A DNA stretch of 64,000 nt from Streptomyces lasiicapitis (GTDB lineage Bacteria > Actinomycetota > Actinomycetes > Streptomycetales > Streptomycetaceae), in NCBI RefSeq assembly GCF_014646335.1, contig NZ_BMNG01000004.1, positions 312,584 through 376,583 of the forward strand, given 5' to 3'. The notes beneath the pieces were generated by a model. The model saw only the letters and a program-made list of their open reading frames with translations, was not told where the DNA came from and made no database searches. Position numbers and translations under genes: made by a program. This document shows positions 48,288 to 55,915 of the stretch, one piece after another (within the stretch, counting starts at the first letter, position 1; each line of letters opens with the position of its first letter).

Positions 48288-49087
48288 ACACCGCGACGAC
48301 CTCCCGAGACCGGCGCGGCGTCCCGGACGCCGCCCGGGTGGAGGCGGCCGTGAAGATCTACGGCTCCTCCGACACCGCCGTGACCGCCCTGGACGGGGTG
48401 AGCGTCGGCTTCCCCGCCGGACGCTTCACCGCGATCATGGGGCCTTCGGGCTCCGGCAAGTCCACGCTGATGCACTGCGCGGCCGGCCTGGACACCCTGA
48501 CCTCCGGCGCCGCGTACATCGGCGACACCGAACTCGGCTCGCTCGACGACCGGCGCCTGACCCTGCTGCGCCGCGACCGCGTCGGCTTCGTCTTCCAGGC
48601 CTTCAACCTGGTGCCGACGCTGACCGTGGCGGAGAACATCACGCTGCCCATGGACCTCGCGGGACGGCGCTTCGACCAGGACGGCCTGGAGTGGACGGAC
48701 GCCCTGATCGACGTCGTCGGCCTGCGCGACCGGCTGCACCACCGGCCCGCCGAACTCTCCGGCGGCCAGCAGCAACGCGTCGCCGTGGCACGGGCGTTCG
48801 CCGGCCGCCCCGACGTCGTCTTCGCCGACGAGCCGACCGGCAACCTGGACTCCCGCTCCGGTCAGGAGGTCCTCGGCCTGCTCGGCCGCGCGGTCCGCGA
48901 GATGGGCCGCACCGTCGTCATGGTCACCCACGACCCGGTGGCCGCCGCCCACGCCGACGAGGTCGTCTTCCTCGCCGACGGTCGCCTCGTGGACCGCATG
49001 GCGGCGCCCACGGCCGACAAGGTCCTCGACCGCCTCAAGGCGTTCGACACGAGGTCGGCCACGATGCCCGAAGGAGCACCCTCATGA
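48284..49087 (+). CDS. ABC transporter ATP-binding protein, MacB/LolD type
   Basis: 267 residues. Walker A GPSGSGKSTLMH, Q-loop FVFQAFNLVPTLT, signature LSGGQQQRVAVARA, Walker B DVVFADEPTGNLD, and VMVTHD with the switch His. The sequence groups with the lipoprotein-release/MacB ATPases that drive FtsX-type permeases without moving substrate across a channel. Coupled by ATGA overlaps to both neighbours. Likely exports or extracts a peptide, lipid or antibiotic at the cell surface. Confidence 0.94.
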   Translation: MNTATTSRDRRGVPDAARVEAAVKIYGSSDTAVTALDGVSVGFPAGRFTAIMGPSGSGKSTLMHCAAGLDTLTSGAAYIGDTELGSLDDRRLTLLRRDRVGFVFQAFNLVPTLTVAENITLPMDLAGRRFDQDGLEWTDALIDVVGLRDRLHHRPAELSGGQQQRVAVARAFAGRPDVVFADEPTGNLDSRSGQEVLGLLGRAVREMGRTVVMVTHDPVAAAHADEVVFLADGRLVDRMAAPTADKVLDRLKAFDTRSATMPEGAPS

Positions 49088-51687
49088 GTGCCACCGGTCC
49101 GCGGAGCGCGGGCCCCGCCGGGGGCGGGGCGGCGGCCCTCCACATCAGCCTCGCCTCCCTGCGCGGCCACAAGCGCCGCTTCGCCGGTACGTTCCTCGCG
49201 GTGCTGCTCGGCGTCGCCTTCCTGGCGGGCACGCTCGTCATGGGCGACACCCTGCGCGCCAGCTTCGACACGATGTTCGGGAACGCGACGCGCGGCACCG
49301 ACGCGGTCGTACGCGGCGCGAACACCATCACCACGCCCGGCGAGAGCCAGGGCGTGCGGCAGAACGTCGACACATCCCTGGTCGACCGGATCGAGAAGGT
49401 CCCGGGCGTCGCCGCCGCCGTGCCCAGCGTCCAGGGCGCGGGCCAGCTCATCGGCAAGGACGGCGACCCGATCGGCGGCCAGGGCCCGCCCACCCTCGCA
49501 GGGAACTGGATCACCGACCCCGAACTGAACGCCTACCGCCTGGCCGAGGGCCGCGCCCCCGCCAGGAGCGGCGAAGTGGTCGTCAACCGGGGCGCCGCCG
49601 AGAGCGGCGACCTGAAGATCGGCGACACCACCACGCTGCGCACCCCCGATCCCGTCAAGGTCACGGTCGTCGGCCTCGCCACGTTCGGCGGCGAGGACGG
49701 CATGGCGCAGACCACCTTCACCGGCATGACGCAGGCCGACGCCGAGAAGTACCTGATGCCGAAGCCCGGCGAGGCCGCCACCGTGCAGGTGCGCGCCGGA
49801 CCCGGCACCGGACAGCAGGAGCTCGTCGACGCGCTGACTCCCGTCCTGCCCAAGGGAGTCGAGGCCGTCACGGGCCAGGAGGCGGCGGACGAGAACTCCG
49901 AGATGATCTCCGGTCAGTTCCTGACCCTGTTCACCACGTTCCTGCTGGTCTTCTCCGGCATCGCGCTGCTGGTGGCGACGTTCTCCATCCACAACACCTT
50001 CGCCATCGTCGTGGCCCAGCGCACCCGCGAGAACGCGCTGCTTCGCGCGCTCGGCGCCTCGCGCCGCCAGGTCACCGCGTCCACGCTGACCGAGGCGTCC
50101 GTCGTGGCCGTCGTCGCGTCCGCGGCGGGCCTCGCGGGCGGCATCGGCATCGCGGCGGGACTGCAGGCGCTGTTCCCTGCCATCGGATTCCCCTTCCCCG
50201 AGGGCGACTTGGTGATCAGCGGTACGTCGATGCTGCTGCCCCTCGCGGTCGGCATCGCCGTGTGCGTCGCCTCCGCGCTGCTGCCCGCCGTCCGCGCCGG
50301 GCGCACCGCTCCGCTGGCGGCGCTGCGCGAGACCGCGGTCGACCAGTCCGGTGCGTCCCGCACCCGTGCGGTCGCCGGCACCGCGCTCGCGCTCGCCGCC
50401 GTCGCCCTCACCCTTGTCGGCGTCCTCGCCTCGCCGTCCATCTGGCTGGCGGGCGGCGGGGCGGTGCTCGCGCTCGCCGCGTTCGTGGTGCTCGGGCCCG
50501 TCGCGTCCTCCCGGGCCGTACGGATCCTCGGCGGGCCGCTCGACAAGCTGCGCGGCGTCACCGGCTCGCTGGCCCGGCGCAACGCCCTGCGCAGCCCGAA
50601 GCGGACCGCGGCCACCGCGAGCGCCCTGATGATCGGCGTCGCCGTGGTCTCCCTGTTCACGGTCTTCGGTGCCTCGCTGAAGGCGACCATGGACCAGACG
50701 GTGTCCCGGTCCTTCGCGGGCGATGTCGCCGTCAGCACCCCGTCGTTCGGCGCGGGCGGCAGCGGGCTCAGCCCTCGGCTCGCCCCCGCGGTCGCGGAGC
50801 GCCCGGAGGTCGCGACGGCGGTCGGCCTCGGCAGGGGAGTGGCCGAAGTGGACGGCGAGGGACGGGCGTTGACCGTCACCGACCCGACCGCGCTCGCCAA
50901 GTCCTTCGACCTCGGCAAGGTCGAAGGGTCGATGAGCGGCCTGGGTGACGACGGCATCGCCATCACCCGCAAGGAGGCCGACAAGCAGCACCTGAAGGTC
51001 GGCGACAAGGCCGAACTCGCCTTCACCGACGGCAAGAAGAACACCTTCACGGTCCGCGCCCTGTACGGCCAGTCCGAGCTGGCGGGCGACTACGTCATCA
51101 CCCGCGACGCCTGGGCCCCGCACCGCGGCCAGGACTCCGACACGCTGGTGTCGGTGACCTTCAAGGACGGCGTGGGCGCGGCCGAGGGCAAGGCCGCGGT
51201 GTCCGAGGTGGCGAAGGCGTACGGCGATCCGGAGGTGCAGACCCGCGACGAGTACGCGCAGTCCGCGGCGGGCGGCATCGACATGATGCTGACCCTCGTC
51301 TACGCCCTGCTCGCGCTCGCCGTCCTCATCGCGCTGCTCGGCATCGCCAACACCCTCACCCTGGCCGTGCACGAACGCACCCGCGAACTTGGCCTGCTGC
51401 GGGCCGTCGGTCAGACCCGCGGACAGCTGCGGGCCATGGTCCGCTGGGAGTCCGTGCTTGTCGCGGCGTTCGGTACGGCGGGCGGCCTGGTGCTCGGCGG
51501 CTTCCTCGGCTGGGTCCTCGTCAAGGCGTCCGACGGCGCGTCCGACAGCGCCTTCGCGTTCGCGCTGCCGCCGACGCAGCTCGCCGTCGTCGCCCTGGTG
51601 GGTCTGGCGGCGGGAGCCCTCGCGGGACTCCGTCCGGCCCGGCGCGCCGCCCGCCTCGACGTCCTGCGGGCCATCGCCGCGGAGTGA
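49084..51687 (+). CDS. ABC transporter permease with two FtsX-type modules
   Basis: 867 residues from ATG 49084. One N-terminal helix (LAVLLGVAFLAGTLVMGDTL) precedes a large extracellular MacB-like domain (~60-270). Three helices with the first FtsX module follow (FLTLFTTFLLVFSGIALLVA, RENALLRALGASRRQV), two helices near 420-460, another helix and a second outer domain (~550-740), and the last FtsX module (MLTLVYALLALAVLIALLGI, HERTRELGLLRAVGQTRGQL). This is the usual fused two-module permease of actinobacterial bacitracin-like exporters. Nothing is missing. A 15-bp direct repeat starts three bases after its stop. Confidence 0.94.
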   Translation: MSATGPRSAGPAGGGAAALHISLASLRGHKRRFAGTFLAVLLGVAFLAGTLVMGDTLRASFDTMFGNATRGTDAVVRGANTITTPGESQGVRQNVDTSLVDRIEKVPGVAAAVPSVQGAGQLIGKDGDPIGGQGPPTLAGNWITDPELNAYRLAEGRAPARSGEVVVNRGAAESGDLKIGDTTTLRTPDPVKVTVVGLATFGGEDGMAQTTFTGMTQADAEKYLMPKPGEAATVQVRAGPGTGQQELVDALTPVLPKGVEAVTGQEAADENSEMISGQFLTLFTTFLLVFSGIALLVATFSIHNTFAIVVAQRTRENALLRALGASRRQVTASTLTEASVVAVVASAAGLAGGIGIAAGLQALFPAIGFPFPEGDLVISGTSMLLPLAVGIAVCVASALLPAVRAGRTAPLAALRETAVDQSGASRTRAVAGTALALAAVALTLVGVLASPSIWLAGGGAVLALAAFVVLGPVASSRAVRILGGPLDKLRGVTGSLARRNALRSPKRTAATASALMIGVAVVSLFTVFGASLKATMDQTVSRSFAGDVAVSTPSFGAGGSGLSPRLAPAVAERPEVATAVGLGRGVAEVDGEGRALTVTDPTALAKSFDLGKVEGSMSGLGDDGIAITRKEADKQHLKVGDKAELAFTDGKKNTFTVRALYGQSELAGDYVITRDAWAPHRGQDSDTLVSVTFKDGVGAAEGKAAVSEVAKAYGDPEVQTRDEYAQSAAGGIDMMLTLVYALLALAVLIALLGIANTLTLAVHERTRELGLLRAVGQTRGQLRAMVRWESVLVAAFGTAGGLVLGGFLGWVLVKASDGASDSAFAFALPPTQLAVVALVGLAAGALAGLRPARRAARLDVLRAIAAE

Positions 51688-51689
51688 CG

Positions 51690-51722
51690 TACGACAGGGC
51701 GTACCGATACGACAGGGCGTAC
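51690..51722. repeat. 15-bp direct repeat directly after the FtsX permease stop
   Basis: TACGACAGGGCGTAC at 51690-51704 and 51708-51722, three bases apart, starting two bases after the TGA. Confidence 0.75.
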
Positions 51723-51743
51723 GGAAGAGAAGTCACCGCCCGG

Positions 51744-52256
51744 TCAGCCGGCAACGGCCGACCGGGCGGGAGCATGGGCGCCGACGGCGGAAGGGGTCTC
51801 GGCGAACGCGTCGGCGCTCACGGAGCCGTACCCGGGATACGCCGGCAGCGGTGCGGCGGCCGGTGACGCGCAGAGCGTGAACCAGACGACCTTGCCGTCG
51901 TCGCCGTGCGGCCGCACCCCCCAGCTCTCGCTGACCGCCGCGACCATCGCGAGCCCGCGCCCGCTGGTCTCGAAGGGCTCGGCGTCGTGCACCACGGGAA
52001 GCCGCGGATCGTGGTCGTGGACGGAGACCATGAGGCGTTCGAGCAGCAGCTCGATCTCCACGGTGCACATCTTGTCCGGCTCCGCGTGCCGGTGGACGTT
52101 GGTCAACAGCTCGGTCACGCCGAGGGCGGCCTGATCTATCAAGGGATCGAGATGCCAGTAGCGCAACTGTGCCGATACGATTCTGCGGACTTGACCGATC
52201 CGCGACGGCAGGGCCTGGAGCTCTACCGTGCAATGCCTGCTTGGCTGGCTGATCAC
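51744..52256 (-). CDS. HATPase_c anti-sigma-like ATP-binding protein
   Basis: 170 residues from GTG 52256 (GGGGAG upstream). GHKL ATPase of the SpoIIAB/RsbW-like group abundant in Streptomyces: RRIVSAQLRYWHLD, N-box VTELLTNVHRHAEP, VHDHDPRLP, and SGRGLAMVAAVSESWGVRPH. There is no sensor or transmembrane part. Such proteins act as anti-sigma kinases that phosphorylate STAS antagonists; many Streptomyces copies have unknown partners. A disordered Ala/Pro tail (~135-170) follows the fold. The STAS protein at 21.2 kb is not genetically linked. Confidence 0.88.
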   Translation of the reverse strand: MISQPSRHCTVELQALPSRIGQVRRIVSAQLRYWHLDPLIDQAALGVTELLTNVHRHAEPDKMCTVEIELLLERLMVSVHDHDPRLPVVHDAEPFETSGRGLAMVAAVSESWGVRPHGDDGKVVWFTLCASPAAAPLPAYPGYGSVSADAFAETPSAVGAHAPARSAVAG

Positions 52257-52445
52257 GGTGCGACTCCCCGAATTGAGGTCCGGAAGAAGACGGCGTTCGG
52301 ATCCAGCAGGGGGCGCGCTGCGTGCCGCCTGCTGTGGTGGCCGGCGGGGCTGGTTCGCAGCGTTATCGCCGGTAAACCCAGAGTGATGTGAGACCAGCGT
52401 GACTCAGGGGGTGCGGGCGTGCAACTCGCGCCGACACCCGGCTCT

Positions 52446-52772
52446 TCAGTCCCGGCGCCCTCCGGCCGCGGTGCGCACCGCTTCCAGGAACGTCCGGACG
52501 GTGGGCGGACCTGCCTCTCCGGGCACCGGATCGTGCTCGCCGAGCGTCAGCAGATAACGGGTGCCGTTCACCTCGGCGAGCGCCCGGTCCTGTGGGGCGA
52601 ACCACGGTTTGCCCGCGCGCACCGCCCGCAGCGGAGCGCTGTCGATCTCCGTGCCGTAACTGGTGAGCAACTCCAGCCTGCCGTCGCTGATCCGGACCTG
52701 CCCGGCGCGCGTGAGCGAGCGCAGCCGCCGCCCGATCCGTACGCCCGTGGCTCTGAACTCCGGCTCTGCCAT
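52446..52772 (-). CDS. Small conserved hypothetical protein
   Basis: 108 residues from ATG 52772, with a GGAG box upstream on the minus strand. Sequence is soluble and beta-rich: EFRATGVRIGRRLRSLTRAG, RISDGRLELLTSYGTEIDSA, GKPWFAPQDRALAEVNGTRY, LLTLGEHDPVPGEAGP. No known motif, signal or membrane helix. It looks like a single compact domain of unknown function; the segment RISDGRLELLTSYG is reminiscent of pleckstrin-like or PH-like strands but I do not claim it. Monocistronic, with a GTTCC-N4-GGAAC repeat 27 bases upstream. Confidence 0.7.
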   Translation of the reverse strand: MAEPEFRATGVRIGRRLRSLTRAGQVRISDGRLELLTSYGTEIDSAPLRAVRAGKPWFAPQDRALAEVNGTRYLLTLGEHDPVPGEAGPPTVRTFLEAVRTAAGGRRD

Positions 52773-53106
52773 GAGGCTCCGCCCCCTCGTGCGCTGGTGT
52801 TCCTGTTGGAACCTACCCCTGTTCCGTGCGGTGCAGTGTGCACGCGCGCGGCGTCGAGGACCAGTGTGCCCGGCCACGTCGCACATGCCACTTTCGGGCG
52901 CGGTGGCCGGGTGGCGGGGCGGGGCTCCGACGGGGCTGCAGGTGGGTCGTCGGCAGGACTGCCGGTCGGGTCCTGCCGGTGGGCAAGCCACTTCTTTGAG
53001 CCGCCAAAAGGTGTGTTTATGCAGGTGAGAGCGGTGCGGAAGATGCTTATCATCGGGGTGTGCAACCGGATCAATCGGTTCCGGCACGAGGACGAGGAGC
53101 CCCGCG
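52773..53106. other. Divergent intergenic region with two inverted repeats
   Basis: GTTCC-TGTT-GGAAC at 52799-52812 lies just before the small hypothetical gene; AACCG-GATCAAT-CGGTT at 53064-53080 lies 27 bases before the cysteine enzyme gene and could be its operator. A frame starting at ATG 53019 ([20 protein letters not shown]) has no stop before entering the enzyme gene in another frame and is not called. Confidence 0.5.
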
Positions 53107-54243
53107 GTGAGCACCATCCAGCACGACCCGGCCGACGAGCCGATGACCACGCTCGACGTGGACCGCAGCGACGAGCGGTACCGCTCCTGGCTGAAAGAAG
53201 CCGTGCGCAAGGTCCAGGCCGACGCCAACCGCTCCGCGGACACCCACCTCCTGCGCTTCCCGCTGCCCGAGCACTGGGGCATCGACCTTTACCTCAAGGA
53301 CGAGTCGACGCACCCCACCGGAAGCCTCAAGCACCGGCTCGCCCGCTCGCTGTTCCTCTACGGACTCTGCAATGGCTGGATCCGGCCCGACCGCCCCGTG
53401 ATCGAGGCCTCCAGCGGCTCGACGGCCGTGTCCGAGGCGTACTTCGCGAAACTGATCGGCGTCCCCTTCATCGCGGTGATGCCGCGCACGACCAGCGCCG
53501 AGAAGTGCCGCCTCATCGAATTCCACGGCGGCCGGTGCCACTTCGTGGACGACTCCCGCACGATGTACGCGGAGTCCGCCCGGCTCGCCGTCGAGACCGG
53601 CGGCCACTACATGGACCAGTTCACCTACGCCGAGCGGGCCACGGACTGGCGCGGCAACAACAACATCGCCGAGTCGATGTTCCAGCAACTGCGCCTGGAG
53701 CGTTACCCGGAACCCGCGTGGATCGTCGCCACCGCCGGCACCGGCGGCACGTCCGCCACCATCGCGCGCTACGTCCACTACATGCAGCACGACACCCGCA
53801 TCTGCGTGGCCGACCCGGAGAACTCCTGCTTCTTCGACGGCTGGACGAAGAACGACCCGGACGCCACCAGCGACTGCGGTTCGCGCATCGAGGGCATCGG
53901 CAGGCCGCGCATGGAGCCGAGCTTCGTGCCCGGCGCCATCGACCGCATGATGAAGGTCCCGGACGCGGCGAGCGTGGCCGCGGTGCGCGCCCTTGACCGC
54001 GCGATCGGCCGCAAGGCGGGCGGCTCGACCGGCACGGGTCTGTGGAGCGCCCTGAGGATCGTCGCGGAGATGGTGGCCGCGGGCCGCACGGGCAGCGTCG
54101 TCACCCTCATCTGCGACCCCGGGGACCGCTATCTGGACAAGTACTACTCGGACGCGTGGCTGGCCGAACAGGGCCTGGACATCACGCCGTACGAGCGGTC
54201 CATCGAGGGGCTGCTCGCCACGGGGGAGTGGCCCGCCCAGTAG
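53107..54243 (+). CDS. cds1: PLP-dependent cysteine synthase-family protein, Cds1-type
   Basis: 378 residues from GTG 53107 (GAGGAG upstream). Fold type II PLP enzyme: the Schiff-base Lys75 is in [11 protein letters not shown], substrate loop [11 protein letters not shown], phosphate loop [14 protein letters not shown], and C-terminal [16 protein letters not shown]. It lacks the transferase-specific residues of CysK in several places and matches the actinobacterial group containing mycobacterial Cds1, an L-cysteine desulfhydrase that makes H2S, pyruvate and ammonia. So cysteine breakdown rather than synthesis is favoured, from family knowledge, not proven here. Operator-like repeat at 53064-53080. 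Confidence 0.85.
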   Translation: MSTIQHDPADEPMTTLDVDRSDERYRSWLKEAVRKVQADANRSADTHLLRFPLPEHWGIDLYLKDESTHPTGSLKHRLARSLFLYGLCNGWIRPDRPVIEASSGSTAVSEAYFAKLIGVPFIAVMPRTTSAEKCRLIEFHGGRCHFVDDSRTMYAESARLAVETGGHYMDQFTYAERATDWRGNNNIAESMFQQLRLERYPEPAWIVATAGTGGTSATIARYVHYMQHDTRICVADPENSCFFDGWTKNDPDATSDCGSRIEGIGRPRMEPSFVPGAIDRMMKVPDAASVAAVRALDRAIGRKAGGSTGTGLWSALRIVAEMVAAGRTGSVVTLICDPGDRYLDKYYSDAWLAEQGLDITPYERSIEGLLATGEWPAQ

Positions 54244-54256
54244 TTCGCCGCGTCCG

Positions 54257-54751
54257 TCAGGCCCCGGCCGCGTCCCTCAGCTGCCGGTCGAGGTTGGCGA
54301 CCGCGGTGTCGAACGTCTGGTTGAGGCCCCGCTGCCCGCGCCTCAGGAGGAAGCGCATCGGGGCCACGGCGTCCGCCGCGAACGTCCACTGCACGCGGGT
54401 GCCCGCGCCGCCGTCGGTGCCGAGCGGGGTGAGCCGCCACTCCTCCACCAGGGCGCGCAGGCCGGGGAAGTTGGTGCGGTCGATGCGGTACGCGTACGCC
54501 GTGGGCGCGTCCGCGGCCAGGATGGTCTCCCGGAACCAGAAGCGGCCCTGGACGCGGACCAGGCGGCCCCTGCCCTCGTCGATGGACCTCGCGTACACGA
54601 TCGAGGAGAACCACGAGGGCCAGTTGCCGACGTCGTACGCCAGCGCCTCGTACACCGTCTTGACCGGCGCGGAGACATCGCGCGCGAGCACGTGACGTAC
54701 CGGAGCGGTGGTGATGAACTCCAGGCCCTCGGGCCTCAGACGGCGTGCCAT
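54257..54751 (-). CDS. SRPBCC (polyketide-cyclase-like/START-type) protein
   Basis: 164 residues. SRPBCC fold opening VRHVLARDVSAPVKTVYEAL, then YDVGNWPSWFSSIVYARSID, the strand-rich centre RVQGRFWFRETILAADAPTA and the C-terminal helix GLNQTFDTAVANLDRQLRDA. Such proteins bind hydrophobic ligands in a central cavity; most actinobacterial stand-alone copies have no assigned ligand. Only 13 bases separate its stop from the convergent cysteine-enzyme stop. No operon partner. Confidence 0.85.
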   Translation of the reverse strand: MARRLRPEGLEFITTAPVRHVLARDVSAPVKTVYEALAYDVGNWPSWFSSIVYARSIDEGRGRLVRVQGRFWFRETILAADAPTAYAYRIDRTNFPGLRALVEEWRLTPLGTDGGAGTRVQWTFAADAVAPMRFLLRRGQRGLNQTFDTAVANLDRQLRDAAGA

Positions 54752-54814
54752 GGATCGCGACCCCCAGGCGGAGCGGTGCGGTTGACCGGCTCGGTCACCA
54801 TAGCCGGGAGGCCA

Positions 54815-55696
54815 TCAGAAGTCTGCCGGGTTCTCCGCGCCGCCGGAGCCGTCCGCAAGGCCGCCGTCCTCGGCGTCGACGGTCTCCGGCGCGCCCGCGA
54901 CCAGCAGGCGCCGCAGATGCTCCGAGATCTCCGCGCGCGCCTGCGCGGGCAGCCCCGCGTCCGTCACGAGCGTGTCGACCTGCCCGAGCGTGGCGAACGA
55001 ACTCAGGCCCACCGTGCCCCACTTGGTGTGGTCCGCGACCACGACCACGCGGCGCGCCGACTGCACCAGACGCCGGTTCGTCTCCGCCTCCGCGAGGTTG
55101 GGCGTGGACAGGCCCGCCTCGGCCGATATGCCGTGCACACCGAGGAACAGGACGTCGAAGTGCAGCGCGCCGATCGCCTGGTCGGCGACCGGGCCGACCA
55201 GCGAGTCCGACGGCGTGCGCACCCCGCCGGTGAGGACCACTGTGGCCGCGCCCTGCCGCTGGCCCGAGCTGCGCTGCGCGGAGTGGAAGACGTCCGCGAC
55301 GCGCACCGAGTTCGTCACCACCGTCAGGTCCGGGACGTCGAGCAGGTGGTGCGCGAGCGCGTACGTCGTGGTGCCGCCGGAGAGCGCGATGGCCGTGCCC
55401 GGCGCCACCAGGGCCGCCGCGGTCCGCGCGATGTCCTCCTTGGCGCTGAGCTCCAGGCCCGACTTGGCCTCGAAACCCGGCTCGTGCGTGCTTGCCTCGG
55501 CCACCGGGACGGCGCCGCCGTGCACCTTCTCCACGACGCCCTGGCGGGCCAGCGCATCCAGGTCGCGGCGGACGGTCATGTCCGACACACCCAGTTTTCG
55601 GGTGAGTTCGTTGACGCGGACCCCGCCGCGGCGGCGCACCTCGTCGAGGATCAGGGCGCGTCGCTGCTCCGCGAGGAGGTTCTGATTCTCACTCAC
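54815..55696 (-). CDS. DeoR/GlpR-family sugar-phosphate-sensing regulator
   Basis: 293 residues from GTG 55696 (GGAG six bases upstream). DeoR helix-turn-helix at 1-60 (LAEQRRALILDEVRRRGGVR, VNELTRKLGVSDMTVRRDLD, VEKVHGGAVPV), then the DeoRC isomerase-like domain with the ligand loops ALSGGTTTYALA, NSVRVADVF, LTGGVRTPSDSLVGP and FLGVHGISAEAGLSTPNLAE, DHTKWGTVGL. Binds a phosphorylated sugar. An acidic tail (DAEDGGLADGSGGAENPADF) is unusual. No obvious sugar operon adjacent, so targets are elsewhere or it acts on the large membrane hydrolase gene 220 bases upstream. Confidence 0.92.
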   Translation of the reverse strand: MSENQNLLAEQRRALILDEVRRRGGVRVNELTRKLGVSDMTVRRDLDALARQGVVEKVHGGAVPVAEASTHEPGFEAKSGLELSAKEDIARTAAALVAPGTAIALSGGTTTYALAHHLLDVPDLTVVTNSVRVADVFHSAQRSSGQRQGAATVVLTGGVRTPSDSLVGPVADQAIGALHFDVLFLGVHGISAEAGLSTPNLAEAETNRRLVQSARRVVVVADHTKWGTVGLSSFATLGQVDTLVTDAGLPAQARAEISEHLRRLLVAGAPETVDAEDGGLADGSGGAENPADF

Positions 55697-55915
55697 GTCA
55701 GCTCCGGCCCTTTCGTCTGGTCAAGCCCTTCGCAGGGTCGCCTCATCCTCGCACGAGCCGTCGTTGCGGGTGCCACCGACCGGGCTGCCCCGGGGCGTAC
55801 GGAAGGGGGAGATTACGTGACGGTGGGTGCGTGCGGGGAGACGAGCGGCGATCCTTGTTCCTCGCATGGCCCGTACACGGCTCATGACAGCGCATGACTC
55901 GGGGGAAGCGGAACA

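Noticed and set aside
53019..53106. Short frame [20 protein letters not shown] before the cysteine enzyme, considered as a Cys-sensing leader peptide
   Set aside because: It has one Cys, no Cys run, and no stop codon before the enzyme gene in its own frame, so it cannot act as a classical attenuating leader peptide.
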